DNA of 64,000 nt from JAPPHA01 sp963664045 (GCA_963664045.2 CAXXGT010000010.1:91315-155314); one strand, 5' to 3'. Positions 7,845-17,648 are shown, counted from the first letter of the stretch. Notes: generated by a model not told the origin, from the letters alone. Translations and numbers: made by a program.

Positions 7845-8973
7845 CGCTCGCTTCCTCCAATGCTTCAGGCAAGACACGTTCGAAAACGTCCAGATCACTG
7901 TTTGTTCCGGCCGATACCCTGATACATCGGTCCTGCGGTGCAACGAACGGCATGCGCACGAATACGTCGCGCGCTATCAGCCCTTCAAGAACCTTTCGCG
8001 CAAAAGATCCATCACGACCACAATCGATCGCAACGAAATTCGCAGCGGATGGCAAGGCGTACAGGCCGTTGGACGCCGCGATCTCGGCGATACGCCGACG
8101 TGCACGTTCAATCCTGCCGATGACGTTCTCGAGATGTGCCTTGTCGCCAAGTGACGCCAGTGCCCCGACTTGAGATATCCTGCACATTCCGAAATGGTTA
8201 CGAACCTTGTTGAAAGAACCGATCAGACGTTCGTGGCCGATGGCGTATCCAACCCGTGCGCCGGCCATGCCGTGAACTTTTGAAAACGTACGCATCCTGA
8301 TCACGCTCGCGTTGGAGGTATCGATATCGCAGGGCCGTTCTGGCGCACATTCGACATACGCTTCATCCAGTACCATGAGACAATCGGCGGGTAGACGGGC
8401 GATTGCCGCCGCGACAGTTTCCGCGGAATGGAACGTACCCATGGGATTGTCGGGATTGGCGACATAGACCAGCCGCGCCCCTGATTCCCTTGCCGCGTCG
8501 ACAAGGCCATCAAGGTCCTCGCAGTCGTCGCGATACGGAACGGTAACGAGCTCGCCCCCGTATCCCGAAACATGATAATTGAACGTTGGATATGCACCGA
8601 GCGAAGTCACGACCGGGACACCCGGTTCAACGATCATGCGCACGAGGTAACCCAGCAGCCCGTCTATGCCTTCACCCACGACGATATTCCCGGGTACGGT
8701 CCCGTGCAGGTCTGCCAATGAGTGGCGCAGTTCATGGTTCTCCGGATCTCCGTACATCCAGCAACCGGCAGCGGCGTCCTGCATGGCCTTGAGTGCCGTC
8801 GGAGAGGGTCCAAATACGCTTTCGTTCGCGCCGATACGCGCGCGGAATTCCCTGCCGCGCGCGCGCTCCTGGGCTTCAGGACCGACGAACGGCACCGAAG
8901 CTGGTAGTCCCGCAACAAGTTTCGTCAACTGCAAACTCTGCCCTCCCGGAAATACCGAAACGCAAGCACGCAT
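7831..8973 (-). CDS. HisC-like class I/II aminotransferase in the ureide cluster
   Basis: A fold-type I PLP enzyme of 380 residues related to histidinol-phosphate aminotransferases. Visible landmarks are IGANESVFGPSP (substrate loop), ANPDNPMGT (Asn 173), MVLDEAYVEC (Asp 203), RTFSKVHGMAGARVGYA (PLP lysine 232) and the C-terminal CIRVSAGTNSDLD. No other his genes are nearby, and the gene overlaps the allantoinase gene by 14 bp, so it probably serves ureide or purine nitrogen use. The actual amino donor and acceptor are unknown. A TTG inside a GGGAGGG-preceded stretch near 8934 is a possible alternative start. Confidence 0.82.
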   Translation of the reverse strand: MRACVSVFPGGQSLQLTKLVAGLPASVPFVGPEAQERARGREFRARIGANESVFGPSPTALKAMQDAAAGCWMYGDPENHELRHSLADLHGTVPGNIVVGEGIDGLLGYLVRMIVEPGVPVVTSLGAYPTFNYHVSGYGGELVTVPYRDDCEDLDGLVDAARESGARLVYVANPDNPMGTFHSAETVAAAIARLPADCLMVLDEAYVECAPERPCDIDTSNASVIRMRTFSKVHGMAGARVGYAIGHERLIGSFNKVRNHFGMCRISQVGALASLGDKAHLENVIGRIERARRRIAEIAASNGLYALPSAANFVAIDCGRDGSFARKVLEGLIARDVFVRMPFVAPQDRCIRVSAGTNSDLDVFERVLPEALEEASDGSG

Positions 8974-9097
8974 TCGAACCCGGCCCGGTCAAATGCCCGT
9001 GGGTCCGCGCCCTCAAAAGGTTCTTTCCGAGGCAAAACACTTCTCAATGTCATGACATCAGGCATATCGACCCAGGGGGCAGAGGTTGATCATCGCT

Positions 9098-11854
9098 TCA
9101 CGCAGCGTCGGACCTGGCAGGCGACACGCGCTCGATCGCAGCACTCAGCTTCGACAGTTCTTCCATCGAGGCATCCAGCCTTGAGCGCTGCTCATCAACA
9201 ATGTGTTCGGGCGCATTGGCTGTAAACTTCTCGTTTGCCAACCTGGAGCGCATTTTCCCGATGTCCTTTTCCAATTCCGCCTGCGCCTTTGACAACCTTG
9301 CCTTTTCGGCAGCCATGTCAATGACATCGGAAAGTTCGAGACAGAATGTGCCACCCTCCACGGGTATCGTGACTGACTCGCCGGGTACCTGGTTTCGTTT
9401 CGAGATCGGACCCGTTCGCGCCAGCCGTCGAATCATCGCCAGGTTGTTTTCCAGGGCGCGTTGACCCGCCTGATCCAGAGACGTGAACGAAACCGGGATC
9501 GCGGCTCCAGCCGGAACCCTGAGTTCAGAGCGAATCGACCTGATCTGCTCAACCAGGTTAATGACCCAGTTCATCTCTCGATCCGAGATATTGTCAACGA
9601 GGTCGTCGCTGCGGTAATCGGGCCAGTCAGCATGAACCAGCAGCCCGGACCGCCAGGGAACCTCGCCCCAGAGCTGTTCAGTGATGAACGGCATGATCGG
9701 ATGCAGGAGTATCAGGCACTGATCGATTACCCAGGCCATCGTCGTGCGGGTTTCGGCAACGACGCCATGATCGCCTTCCGCGAAAAGCGGCTTTGAGAAT
9801 TCGACGAACCAGTCGCATACCCGGCCCCAGACATGGTTGTAAAGGCAATTTGCCGCATCATTGAACCGGTACTCGGAAAGAGCCAGATCCACGGCCTCGC
9901 GAACTCTCGCGGTTTCACCGATGATCCACTTGTTGACAGGTTGCTTCACGGTTGACGGATCAAAGTCCTCCGTCAACCGGCACGAATTCAACTCGGCAAA
10001 CCTTGCCGCGTTCCACAGTTTCGTCCCGAAGTTCCGGTAACCTTGCACGCGTCCTCTCGAAAGCCTCAGGTCCCGTCCCATTGCCGCCATTGACGTCAGC
10101 GTGAACCTGACGGCATCGGCCCCGAACTCGTCGATCAATTCGATCGGGTCCAGCACATTCCCGAGCGATTTCGACATCTTCTTGCCCTTCTCATCGCGAA
10201 CGAGGGCATGAACATAGACCGTATGGAAAGGCGCCTCGCCCATCTGGTTCAGCCCCATCATCATCATTCTGGCCACCCAGAAGAAAATTATGTCGAACCC
10301 GGTGATCAGGACGTCCGTCTGATAGTATCGGTCGAGTTCCGGGGTTTTTTCCGGCCATCCCAGGGTTCCGAACGGCCACAGGGCAGAACTGAACCAGGTG
10401 TCCAGAACATCCTCGTCCCGGACGAGTGACCGCCCGCCGGCAGCCTTGATTGCCTCCTCTTCTGTCGTCTCGCAATAGACTCCCCCGTCCTCGTCGTACC
10501 AGACAGGAACCTGATGCCCCCACCAGAGCTGCCGGGAGATGCACCAGGGTTCGATGTTTTCCAGCCACCGGAAATAGGACTTCGCGTGCTGGTCAGGCAG
10601 GATTCTCGTTTCTCCGGAACGGACCACGTCGATCGCGGGACCGGCAAGGGCCGCCGCATCGACAAACCACTGGTCCGTCAGGAAAGGCTCGACGGGTACA
10701 CCTGAGCGGTCTCCGTGGGGAACGGTATGTGTATCGTCGTCGACACCGTCCAGCCAACCCTGCTCTTCGGCCAGCTCGACAATGCGTTTACGGGCCTCAA
10801 ATCTGTCAAGACCGTGGAGAGCCATGGTCTCTTCTGGCAGAGCGCATTCCGCGAGGAATTCCCTGTTGCCTTGAAGGGACATCGCGGCCCTTTCGTCCAT
10901 CACGTTGATCGTGCGAAGCCCTGTTCGCTCGCCAACCTCGAAATCATTGAAGTCATGTGCCGGCGTCATCTTGACAGCACCGGTTCCCTTGCCCGGGTCA
11001 GCATAGGAGTCCGCAACGATCGGAACCCTGCGGCCGGTCAACGGGAGGCGGACAAAACGCCCGACCAGACCCTCGTAGCGTTTGTCGTCCGGGTGGACGG
11101 CGACGCCTGTATCGCCGAGCATCGTCTCGGGCCGGGTGGTGGCGACAACAAGATACTCCCTGGTCTCGAAATCGGTCGCCTGTCCATCCTGATCATGCGC
11201 AACCGGATGTTCGTAGGTTACCCCGTCATCCAGGCGGTAACGGAGCCGCCACATCTTTCCCCTGACCTCAACCTGGTTGACCTCGAGGTCCGAAATGGCG
11301 GTCTCGAAGTGAGGGTCCCAGTTGACGAGTCTCTTGCCCCGGTAAATCAGCCCGTTCTTGTACAACGAAACGAAAACCCTGAGCACCGCATCGTGAAATG
11401 ACTGATCCATCGTGAAGCGGTTTCGATCCCAGTCGCAGGACGCGCCCAGTCGCCTGAGCTGGTTGATGATCGTTCCGCCCGACTCCTCTTTCCACTGCCA
11501 AACCCTTTCGAGAAACGCCTTTCTGCCCATTTCCCGGCGTCCAGGCTGCCCGCTCTCGGCAAGCTGCCTCTCGACAACCATTTGCGTGGCGATGCCTGCA
11601 TGGTCTTGGCCCGGCTGCCAAAGCGTGTCGAACCCGCGCATTCGGTGCCATCGAACCAGGATGTCCTGCAGGGTATTGTTGAATGCGTGGCCCATGTGCA
11701 GGTTGCCGGTTACATTCGGTGGCGGAATCATGATGCAGAAACTCTCGGCGCCTTCCCTTGCATTCGCGCCTGCCCGAAATGCCCGGTGTGCATCCCAGCG
11801 ATCCGCAATCGCCTTCTCGCTCTCACGAAAATCGAAGTTTTTCTGCATCGGCAT
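9098..11854 (-). CDS. valS: Valyl-tRNA synthetase
   Basis: A class I aminoacyl-tRNA synthetase of about 918 residues that charges tRNA-Val in the cytoplasm. The HIGH-type motif is in PPNVTGNLHMGHAFN and the second signature in KGKKMSKSLGN. The editing domain includes TTRPETMLGDTGVAVHP. The C-terminal end has the valine-specific coiled coil (AAEKARLSKAQAELEKDIGKM). The frame extends 30 codons upstream, but MPMQKNFDFRESEKAIADRW is the family beginning, so the start is put at 11854. It stands alone on the minus strand. Confidence 0.95.
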   Translation of the reverse strand: MPMQKNFDFRESEKAIADRWDAHRAFRAGANAREGAESFCIMIPPPNVTGNLHMGHAFNNTLQDILVRWHRMRGFDTLWQPGQDHAGIATQMVVERQLAESGQPGRREMGRKAFLERVWQWKEESGGTIINQLRRLGASCDWDRNRFTMDQSFHDAVLRVFVSLYKNGLIYRGKRLVNWDPHFETAISDLEVNQVEVRGKMWRLRYRLDDGVTYEHPVAHDQDGQATDFETREYLVVATTRPETMLGDTGVAVHPDDKRYEGLVGRFVRLPLTGRRVPIVADSYADPGKGTGAVKMTPAHDFNDFEVGERTGLRTINVMDERAAMSLQGNREFLAECALPEETMALHGLDRFEARKRIVELAEEQGWLDGVDDDTHTVPHGDRSGVPVEPFLTDQWFVDAAALAGPAIDVVRSGETRILPDQHAKSYFRWLENIEPWCISRQLWWGHQVPVWYDEDGGVYCETTEEEAIKAAGGRSLVRDEDVLDTWFSSALWPFGTLGWPEKTPELDRYYQTDVLITGFDIIFFWVARMMMMGLNQMGEAPFHTVYVHALVRDEKGKKMSKSLGNVLDPIELIDEFGADAVRFTLTSMAAMGRDLRLSRGRVQGYRNFGTKLWNAARFAELNSCRLTEDFDPSTVKQPVNKWIIGETARVREAVDLALSEYRFNDAANCLYNHVWGRVCDWFVEFSKPLFAEGDHGVVAETRTTMAWVIDQCLILLHPIMPFITEQLWGEVPWRSGLLVHADWPDYRSDDLVDNISDREMNWVINLVEQIRSIRSELRVPAGAAIPVSFTSLDQAGQRALENNLAMIRRLARTGPISKRNQVPGESVTIPVEGGTFCLELSDVIDMAAEKARLSKAQAELEKDIGKMRSRLANEKFTANAPEHIVDEQRSRLDASMEELSKLSAAIERVSPARSDAA

Positions 11855-12182
11855 AGACGCGATTCCACAAATTGCCCTTGAATTCAGCCGCTTCTTACCC
11901 GGCACGCCAAGCGAGTAAAGGCGAAACCGTCGGCGTTTCCGCACAGCGGTCGAACGAAAGGCTCGGCAGGTGCACGCATCACCTGAACCGGGTCGACAGC
12001 GGGACCGGTACTGCCGTAACGGACTCCCCGACAGACACCTGTCATGATGGGTGCCCGTTCATCAAGACCGCTCCTGCGCCCGGAATCCTGTCCTCCAAAA
12101 GCTGAAAGAATGAACTGTGCCGGGCTTGCCTCAAAGGACGGCTGCCACCTGGCCCCGCAAGTCCGCAATCAATTCCGCTGAC
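11855..12182. other. Gene-free stretch between valS and the HD-domain gene
   Basis: About 330 bp with only short overlapping open frames lacking recognisable features. It should contain the valS promoter. No hairpin terminator with a T-run is evident for the upstream HD-domain gene. Confidence 0.45.
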
Positions 12183-12806
12183 CTAACCCCGAGACGCGCG
12201 CCTCGCAGCCACCGCGCGATCGACAAGCGGCTGATCCGCGGATTCGAGAAACGCGGGATCGTGGGGTGTTCGGGCGAAAACCTCGTGGACCATCGGTTCG
12301 AAGAACGACAGTGGCAGGCTGTCGTACTCCGGGTCAAAGCTTGCCTGGTCCCAGCGCTCGCAGAATTCAGCGCAGTCGTCGAAATAACGATGTCCCCGGT
12401 ACCGGTCCCGCTTTTCGGAGTTACCGCCAATGTGGTGGCCGTAGTAGATCAACTGGAAGTCCCCGTGCTTTTCCACGACCCAACGACATTGTTCCCGGAC
12501 GTATGGCCTCAGGATCGTTGCCGCGTACTCGTCGTGATTGCACGGGGCGTAGATGTCGCCGATGTCGTGAAGGAGCGCAGACACGACCCACTCGATATCC
12601 GCTCCATCCCGCCACGCCCTGGTAGCCGACTGCACCGAGTGTCCGAGTCTGGTCACCTGGTAACCTGACAGGCTTTCGTCGAGATCCTGCATCGCCTGAA
12701 GCAATCGCCCGGCCGTTCCTTGCATGAACTCTGCTTCATGCCTGGAGAGGAATTCGTAATCCTCCAGATCACCGTCCTTCATTCTGACAGACTTAACCTG
12801 ATCCAT
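12183..12806 (-). CDS. HD-domain protein, PhnZ/TmpB-like diiron oxygenase family
   Basis: A 207-residue protein with an HD fold. Metal-ligand motifs are RLGHSVQSATRA (His), SALLHDIGD (His-Asp), VEKHGDFQLIYYGHHIGG (His) and KYD-like CERWDQASFDPEYD (Asp). The spacing and the closing LPLSFFEPMVHEVFA resemble the mixed-valent diiron oxygenases PhnZ and TmpB, which cleave 1-hydroxy phosphonates, rather than nucleotide phosphohydrolases. The start at 12806 gives MDQVKSVRMKDGDLEDYEF; an ATG at 12866 is also possible. No other phosphonate gene is adjacent apart from a PhnB-like VOC protein, which itself does not prove a link. Confidence 0.7.
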   Translation of the reverse strand: MDQVKSVRMKDGDLEDYEFLSRHEAEFMQGTAGRLLQAMQDLDESLSGYQVTRLGHSVQSATRAWRDGADIEWVVSALLHDIGDIYAPCNHDEYAATILRPYVREQCRWVVEKHGDFQLIYYGHHIGGNSEKRDRYRGHRYFDDCAEFCERWDQASFDPEYDSLPLSFFEPMVHEVFARTPHDPAFLESADQPLVDRAVAARRASRG

Positions 12807-13114
12807 TGCCTGTTCCCATTCTTTGAGGGTCTGAGCCCGGCACCTGACAATCGAATCGTCGAACAAGCCTTCTCAATCGGGGGCATGTCCTTCTCCGGCC
12901 GATTGAAGAGATCGTTGACACGGATTTCCGTACGAATGGCGTATCCAGACGATTGGATGCAATCGCGGCTCCGCGCTGCAGGCAGGCAGGCGCTTTCGTG
13001 CCTGTTTCATGCGTCATCGAATCATGCATGTTCGACGTGGGTACGAAATGCCCGGCAGATCACACGAAGGAGCCCGGATTCCTCCGGGTCATCCGCAACC
13101 GACGATAAAACCGG

Positions 13115-13537
13115 TTACCCTGCGGGCAATTCGCAATTGATCATCCAATCGATTCCAAACCGGTCCGTAAGGCTTCCGAAATATGCACCCCAGAAAACCT
13201 TTTCCATCTGCATTTTCACCGTGCCGCCGTCGGAGAGCTTGGAGAACAGGTCGTCACTCTCCTCCTGGCTATCGGTCATGATCGAGATCCCGAAATTGGT
13301 CCCTGGCGCAAATGGTTCCGGTTGCGCATACCACCTGTCGCTACCCATCAGAACCGATGACCCGACAGGCAAGGAAACATGCATGATCTGGTCTTTGCTT
13401 TCATCTGGCACCTTCATGTCCGACGGTCCGTCACCATAGGTCATGACTGCCGCGAACTCTCCGCCGAACACCGAACGATAGAACTCGAACGCCTCTTTGC
13501 AGTTGCCGTCGAAAAAAAGGTACGTGTTGAGTGTCAT
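13115..13537 (-). CDS. VOC-family protein, PhnB/YjdN-like
   Basis: A 140-residue glyoxalase/dioxygenase-superfamily protein. It begins MTLNTYLFFDGNCKEAFEFY and contains HVSLPVGSSVLMGSD, PGTNFGISIMTDSQEE and KVFWGAYFGSLTDRFGIDW, the pattern shared by PhnB/YjdN-like proteins. The biochemical role of this group is unknown; the old link with phosphonates comes from gene position in E. coli. GGAG seven bases before 13537 supports this start over one four codons earlier. It points the same way as the HD-domain gene but is about 250 bp from it. Confidence 0.8.
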   Translation of the reverse strand: MTLNTYLFFDGNCKEAFEFYRSVFGGEFAAVMTYGDGPSDMKVPDESKDQIMHVSLPVGSSVLMGSDRWYAQPEPFAPGTNFGISIMTDSQEESDDLFSKLSDGGTVKMQMEKVFWGAYFGSLTDRFGIDWMINCELPAG

Positions 13538-13916
13538 GGGAAACTCCATTTCCGGGCGCTAACTTCTGTAGATGCGTAAATCGGGGAAGTCGGGGATTCA
13601 AGCCAATTCACCGTCGCGGGCTTGCCGGCACTCAAGTATGCGGGAAGGTCGTGTCGTTGAGGTTTCTGCAATCCGGGATTGAAGTCGAGAGGTTTCCTGG
13701 CACGCAGACAATCGGTCAATCACTTCGTGCGAAGACGGGATCGCGCCATCGAAGAAACGCGAAAACTCATCGCGGCTGCGGAGGTCGAGCGCGTGTTGAG
13801 CAACGATTGTCACGATACGTCGTCATGCCGATACGGGGAGTCGACAAAATTGCTCTCAACTCGAATCTGTGGCAATGAAGATGGCTAATTCTGCGAGTCA
13901 CCCGGAGCGGTCGATT
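13538..13916. other. Gene-free stretch with divergent promoters
   Basis: About 380 bp between the divergent VOC and methyltransferase genes. I see no convincing small gene; it presumably contains both promoters. Confidence 0.45.
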
Positions 13917-14612
13917 ATGGATGAGAGTGCAGCTTCGCGAACCGCAATGGTCGACAATCAGGTTCGACCTTCCGATGTCACGAAGTTTCCCGTGATCAAG
14001 GCGCTACTGACAGTGCCCAGAGAGGTATTCGTTCCGCCCGCTATGAAACCGGTCGCATACGCGGACATGCAGATTCCCATCAGTCCGGATCGGGACAGGG
14101 TTATCCTGGACGCCCGGAATTTCGCGAAAATGCTCAATGCTGTCGATATCCAGCCCGATGAACTGGTCCTCGATCTGGGGTGTGGATTCGGATACTCTTC
14201 CGCCGTGATCTCCAGGCTGGCCCAGGCCGTGGTCGCGGTCGAAGAGATTACGGAAATCGCCGAGGAAGCAGAAACCCTGCTGACCCGGCAAAACGTCGAC
14301 AATGCCATCGTCATTTCCGCGCCACTCGCCGAGGGAAGTGCGCGCCACTGCCCGTACGATGTCATCATTGTCGAGGGTGGAATCGAGTATGTTCCCGACG
14401 CGATTGCCGATCAGCTAAAAGACGGCGGTCGCATATTCGGACTGTTCGGGAGCGAAAGAGTCTGCCGGGGCCGCCTGGGCAGAAAGGTTGGAAAACAAAT
14501 TCACTGGAGAAACGAATTTGATGCAAGCGCGCCTGTCCTGCCCGGCTTCCGACGCGAACGATCATTCGAATCGCAATGGAAGAAGGAACAAGCGTTTGCC
14601 CGGGTTTTCTGA
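13917..14612 (+). CDS. Protein-L-isoaspartate O-methyltransferase family protein
   Basis: A SAM-dependent methyltransferase of 231 residues. The N-terminus ASRTAMVDNQVRPSDVTKFPV and the VPREVFVPPAMKPVAYAD block are typical of alphaproteobacterial PCMT-family proteins. The SAM-binding loop is LVLDLGCGFGYSSAVI. An open frame begins with GTG at 13869, but GGAG about nine bases before 13917 favours the start used here. It ends 39 bp before the TolC gene on the same strand, an arrangement common in this class. Classical PCMTs repair isoaspartyl residues; whether this divergent group does so is unproven. Confidence 0.88.
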   Translation: MDESAASRTAMVDNQVRPSDVTKFPVIKALLTVPREVFVPPAMKPVAYADMQIPISPDRDRVILDARNFAKMLNAVDIQPDELVLDLGCGFGYSSAVISRLAQAVVAVEEITEIAEEAETLLTRQNVDNAIVISAPLAEGSARHCPYDVIIVEGGIEYVPDAIADQLKDGGRIFGLFGSERVCRGRLGRKVGKQIHWRNEFDASAPVLPGFRRERSFESQWKKEQAFARVF

Positions 14613-14651
14613 GATGGGGTTTCGTCTGACAGCAACCAAGGGTTTGAAACG

Positions 14652-15929
14652 TTGAGGCATAACATACTGGGGGCCGTTTTCTGCCTCTCTTTCCCGATCC
14701 AGAGTGCCGCAACGACCCTGGATGAAGCTCTGGCGCAGGCTTACCTGACGAACCCGCAACTCCACATGGGCGTCTTTTCAGTCCAGACTGCCAATACGGC
14801 CACGGCGGAAGCAATTTCGCAAGCTTGGCCGCAGGTCACCGCAACTGCCGGATGGAACGCGACAAACGACCTGTCTTCGAATGAACCGACATCCCAGTCA
14901 ACTTCACTGTCGTTGGGATTGAGCCAACTTCTTTTCGATGGTGGTCGGTACGGGCACCACTTGAATGCACTGAGAAGCGAAACCCGGTCGCAGCAACATC
15001 GGCTGGTCGACACCGAACAGGCAGTTCTACTGAACGCGGTAACGGCATTCATGAACGTCCTTCGTGACGAACAGGTCGTGTCCCTGGCAGAGAGCAACGT
15101 CGAAATCCTGACCGAGCAGCTTGATGCGACGCGCAGCAGGTTTGAATTCGGGGCCTTGCCGCGAACCGATGTCAGCCTGACGGAAGCCAGGCTCGCCTCC
15201 GTCACGGCTGAATTGGAGCTTCACCGCGGGTCATTGCTGAGCTCGCACGAGATCTACAGGGCCGTGGTTGGATCGCCCCCCCTGAATCTGGTCCCGCCGC
15301 AACGCGTTCCTGAGCTGCCACCGACAGTGGTGCAGGCGGAGGACATTGCCCTCAGGAATCACCCGAGGATCTCCGTGGCAAGACAAAACGCTGCCGCGGC
15401 CGAAGCAGGTGCGCGCCGTGACAACCTCAACAGTCTTCCCATCGTGTCGGCAAACGTTTCTCAATCCGTACGCAGGGGTCATATGGAAGGCAGCGATCTG
15501 TCCGCGGGTATTTCTGCCACCATCACTCTGTTTGATGGCGGCAAGGCCAGGAGCCAGAGAAAAAGGTCAATGACCACCGTTTCCGCGCGGCGGTCCGAAC
15601 TTCTGATGGCAACGGCATTGACCCGCCAGTCGATCCGGATCGCCTATTCCAACTGGGAAGTCGCGAACGCCTCGGTAGAGGCGATTGAACAACAAATCGC
15701 CGCTGCGCAGCTCGCCCTTGACGGCGTGCGGGTAGAATACGGCCTCGGCGCCCGCTCTACGCTTGATGTGCTGAACGCCGAACAGGAACTCCGGACCGCG
15801 CGCGTCAACCACGCGAGAGCGTCCCGCGACGTTTTCGTTGCCGCCTTCACCGTTCTCGCGGAAATGGGTCGATTGACGGCGCAAAACCTGAACCTGGACG
15901 TGGAACCGCATCGAGTCGACGTGCGTTAG
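14652..15929 (+). CDS. TolC-family outer-membrane efflux protein
   Basis: A 425-residue outer-membrane channel of the TolC family that would pair with inner-membrane pumps for drug or protein export. It starts with TTG at 14652 and has a short signal peptide (LGAVFCLSFPIQSAA). Duplicated helical repeats begin TLDEALAQAYLTNPQL and IALRNHPRISVARQN, with the QLLFDGG and ITLFDGGKA loops typical of each half. The C-terminal half has YGLGARSTLDVLNAEQEL, the strongest family signature. It probably forms an operon with the methyltransferase just upstream. Confidence 0.92.
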   Translation: MRHNILGAVFCLSFPIQSAATTLDEALAQAYLTNPQLHMGVFSVQTANTATAEAISQAWPQVTATAGWNATNDLSSNEPTSQSTSLSLGLSQLLFDGGRYGHHLNALRSETRSQQHRLVDTEQAVLLNAVTAFMNVLRDEQVVSLAESNVEILTEQLDATRSRFEFGALPRTDVSLTEARLASVTAELELHRGSLLSSHEIYRAVVGSPPLNLVPPQRVPELPPTVVQAEDIALRNHPRISVARQNAAAAEAGARRDNLNSLPIVSANVSQSVRRGHMEGSDLSAGISATITLFDGGKARSQRKRSMTTVSARRSELLMATALTRQSIRIAYSNWEVANASVEAIEQQIAAAQLALDGVRVEYGLGARSTLDVLNAEQELRTARVNHARASRDVFVAAFTVLAEMGRLTAQNLNLDVEPHRVDVR

Positions 15930-16187
15930 GCCAAGTATTCTTCGGGAATTCACTGACAGGACTTGTCCAGATCCTTGTGGCGGCAAGGGTCTCCCTGGCC
16001 GCGACCGGGTAGTAAACCGGCGCGGGTGGGATCCTTCCCGTGACCGTGAAAGAGTTTTCCGAAAACCAGTCGTCCACGTACCGGTCGTCAAGCCAGCTCC
16101 CGTTGGTTTTCGTCGCGTCGATTTCATTTCGCCCTGACGACTCCGATTCGCCAAATGCCCGTCTGTCCACAGCAGGCTCGACTGTTG

Positions 16188-17648
16188 TCATTGAGAGGAA
16201 CAACCACTGATCTTCAGGATCCGGTCGATGTCAACATGCCCGCATACGTGAGACGCAAGCGCGTCAAGCGTGGATTCGATTTCCACTTCAAAGGCAAATT
16301 CACCTGTTGATGCGCCCAACGAAGAAAGAAATGCGCGACGGAATTCATCCGAAGCGAAAAGCCCGTGGACATAACAGCCCATGACCCGGCCATCAGCCGA
16401 TACGCTTCCCTCGGCCATTCCGTCGATTTCCAGCCAGGGGCGGATTTCGTCTGGCCCCGTCGTCCGACCGATGTGGATCTCATATCCCGTGATTCGTGAT
16501 CCGGTCGCCAGATGACGGCCTTCAACCCGCCTGGTCGTTTTCTCCTTCCGCATTTCGGTTTCCAGGTCGAGCAATCCCAGGCCCCCGAGCGTTCCCGGAT
16601 TCCCTTCAATGCCGTCCCGATCGGTGATTGCCTTCCCGAGCATCTGATACCCACCGCAGATCCCGAGTACGATCCCGCCCCGCCGAAAGTGCGCCAGAAT
16701 GTCGATATCCCATCCTTCCGTTCGGAGGAATTCGAGATCTGACATCGTTGACTTGGTCCCGGTCAATATCACCAGCCGGGCATCCGCCGGAATTGGCGTC
16801 CCCGGTGTGATCATGTCGATGCATACACCCGGTTCCATTCTCAACGGATCAAGGTCATCGAGATTCGCCATCCGGGAAAGCACGGGCACCACGATCTTGC
16901 ACGCTCCGCCGCCATCCGGAAAAACAACGGATGCCGAGTCCTCTGCCGGGAGCATTTCCGCCTTGTCAAACCAGGGCAGGACTCCGAATGATCGCCATCC
17001 CGTCAGGGTTTCGATCTCGGCAAGTCCTGATTCAAACAGGTCGGTATTCCCCCGAAACTTGTTGACGATGAACCCCTTGACCATTTGACGGTCGAACGGG
17101 GGCAATACGACCCTTGTTCCGACAATCTGCGCAATCACACCGCCGCGGTCGATGTCTCCGACAAGGATCACGGGGACCCCGGCCGCCTCGGCAAATCCCA
17201 TGTTGGCAATGTCCCCGTTCCGCAGATTGATCTCGGCAGGGCTCCCCGCTCCTTCAACGATAACGACATCAACTCCATCCGATAATTCGTTGAAACTTCG
17301 CATGACTTCGGGAAGAAGACGGGACTTCAACTTCGCGTATTCGGTAGCTTCGACCGTATGCAGCCGCTTTCCGTTCAGGACAACCTGTGCCCCGGACCCG
17401 GACTCCGGCTTCAGCAAGACCGGGTTCATTGCGGTACGAGCCTCGGTACGGCAGGCCCTTGCCTGCAATGCCTGCGCGCGCCCGATCTCACCGCCGTCGA
17501 CCGTGACGGCGGCATTGTTGGACATGTTCTGCGGTTTGAACGGGCGGACTTTCAATCCGCGATCGGTCAAACATCTACCGAGGCCGGCGACAATCAGGGA
17601 CTTCCCGACATTCGAACCGGTTCCCTGAATCATTATGGACGCTACCAT
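16188..17648 (-). CDS. cobQ: Cobyric acid synthase
   Basis: A 486-residue glutamine-dependent amidase that amidates cobyrinic acid diamide at four side chains in cobalamin synthesis. The N-terminal ATP-binding domain begins MIQGTGSNVGKSLIVAGL. The C-terminal glutamine amidotransferase domain has the nucleophile cysteine in GIVLGICGGYQML and histidine in MGCYVHGLF. AAGGATC eight bases before the ATG supports the start. A DUF457-like membrane protein diverges 55 bp away. Its partners cobT and cobS lie some 16 kb downstream. Confidence 0.95.
   Translation of the reverse strand: MVASIMIQGTGSNVGKSLIVAGLGRCLTDRGLKVRPFKPQNMSNNAAVTVDGGEIGRAQALQARACRTEARTAMNPVLLKPESGSGAQVVLNGKRLHTVEATEYAKLKSRLLPEVMRSFNELSDGVDVVIVEGAGSPAEINLRNGDIANMGFAEAAGVPVILVGDIDRGGVIAQIVGTRVVLPPFDRQMVKGFIVNKFRGNTDLFESGLAEIETLTGWRSFGVLPWFDKAEMLPAEDSASVVFPDGGGACKIVVPVLSRMANLDDLDPLRMEPGVCIDMITPGTPIPADARLVILTGTKSTMSDLEFLRTEGWDIDILAHFRRGGIVLGICGGYQMLGKAITDRDGIEGNPGTLGGLGLLDLETEMRKEKTTRRVEGRHLATGSRITGYEIHIGRTTGPDEIRPWLEIDGMAEGSVSADGRVMGCYVHGLFASDEFRRAFLSSLGASTGEFAFEVEIESTLDALASHVCGHVDIDRILKISGCSSQ

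Noticed and set aside
13531..13878. 115-codon plus-strand frame before the methyltransferase gene
   Set aside because: Overlaps the start of the VOC gene, lacks a ribosome site and has unlikely composition.
15847..16203. Small minus-strand gene between tolC and cobQ
   Set aside because: It overlaps the end of tolC by about 80 bp and cobQ by 16 bp and has no recognisable family; most likely chance.
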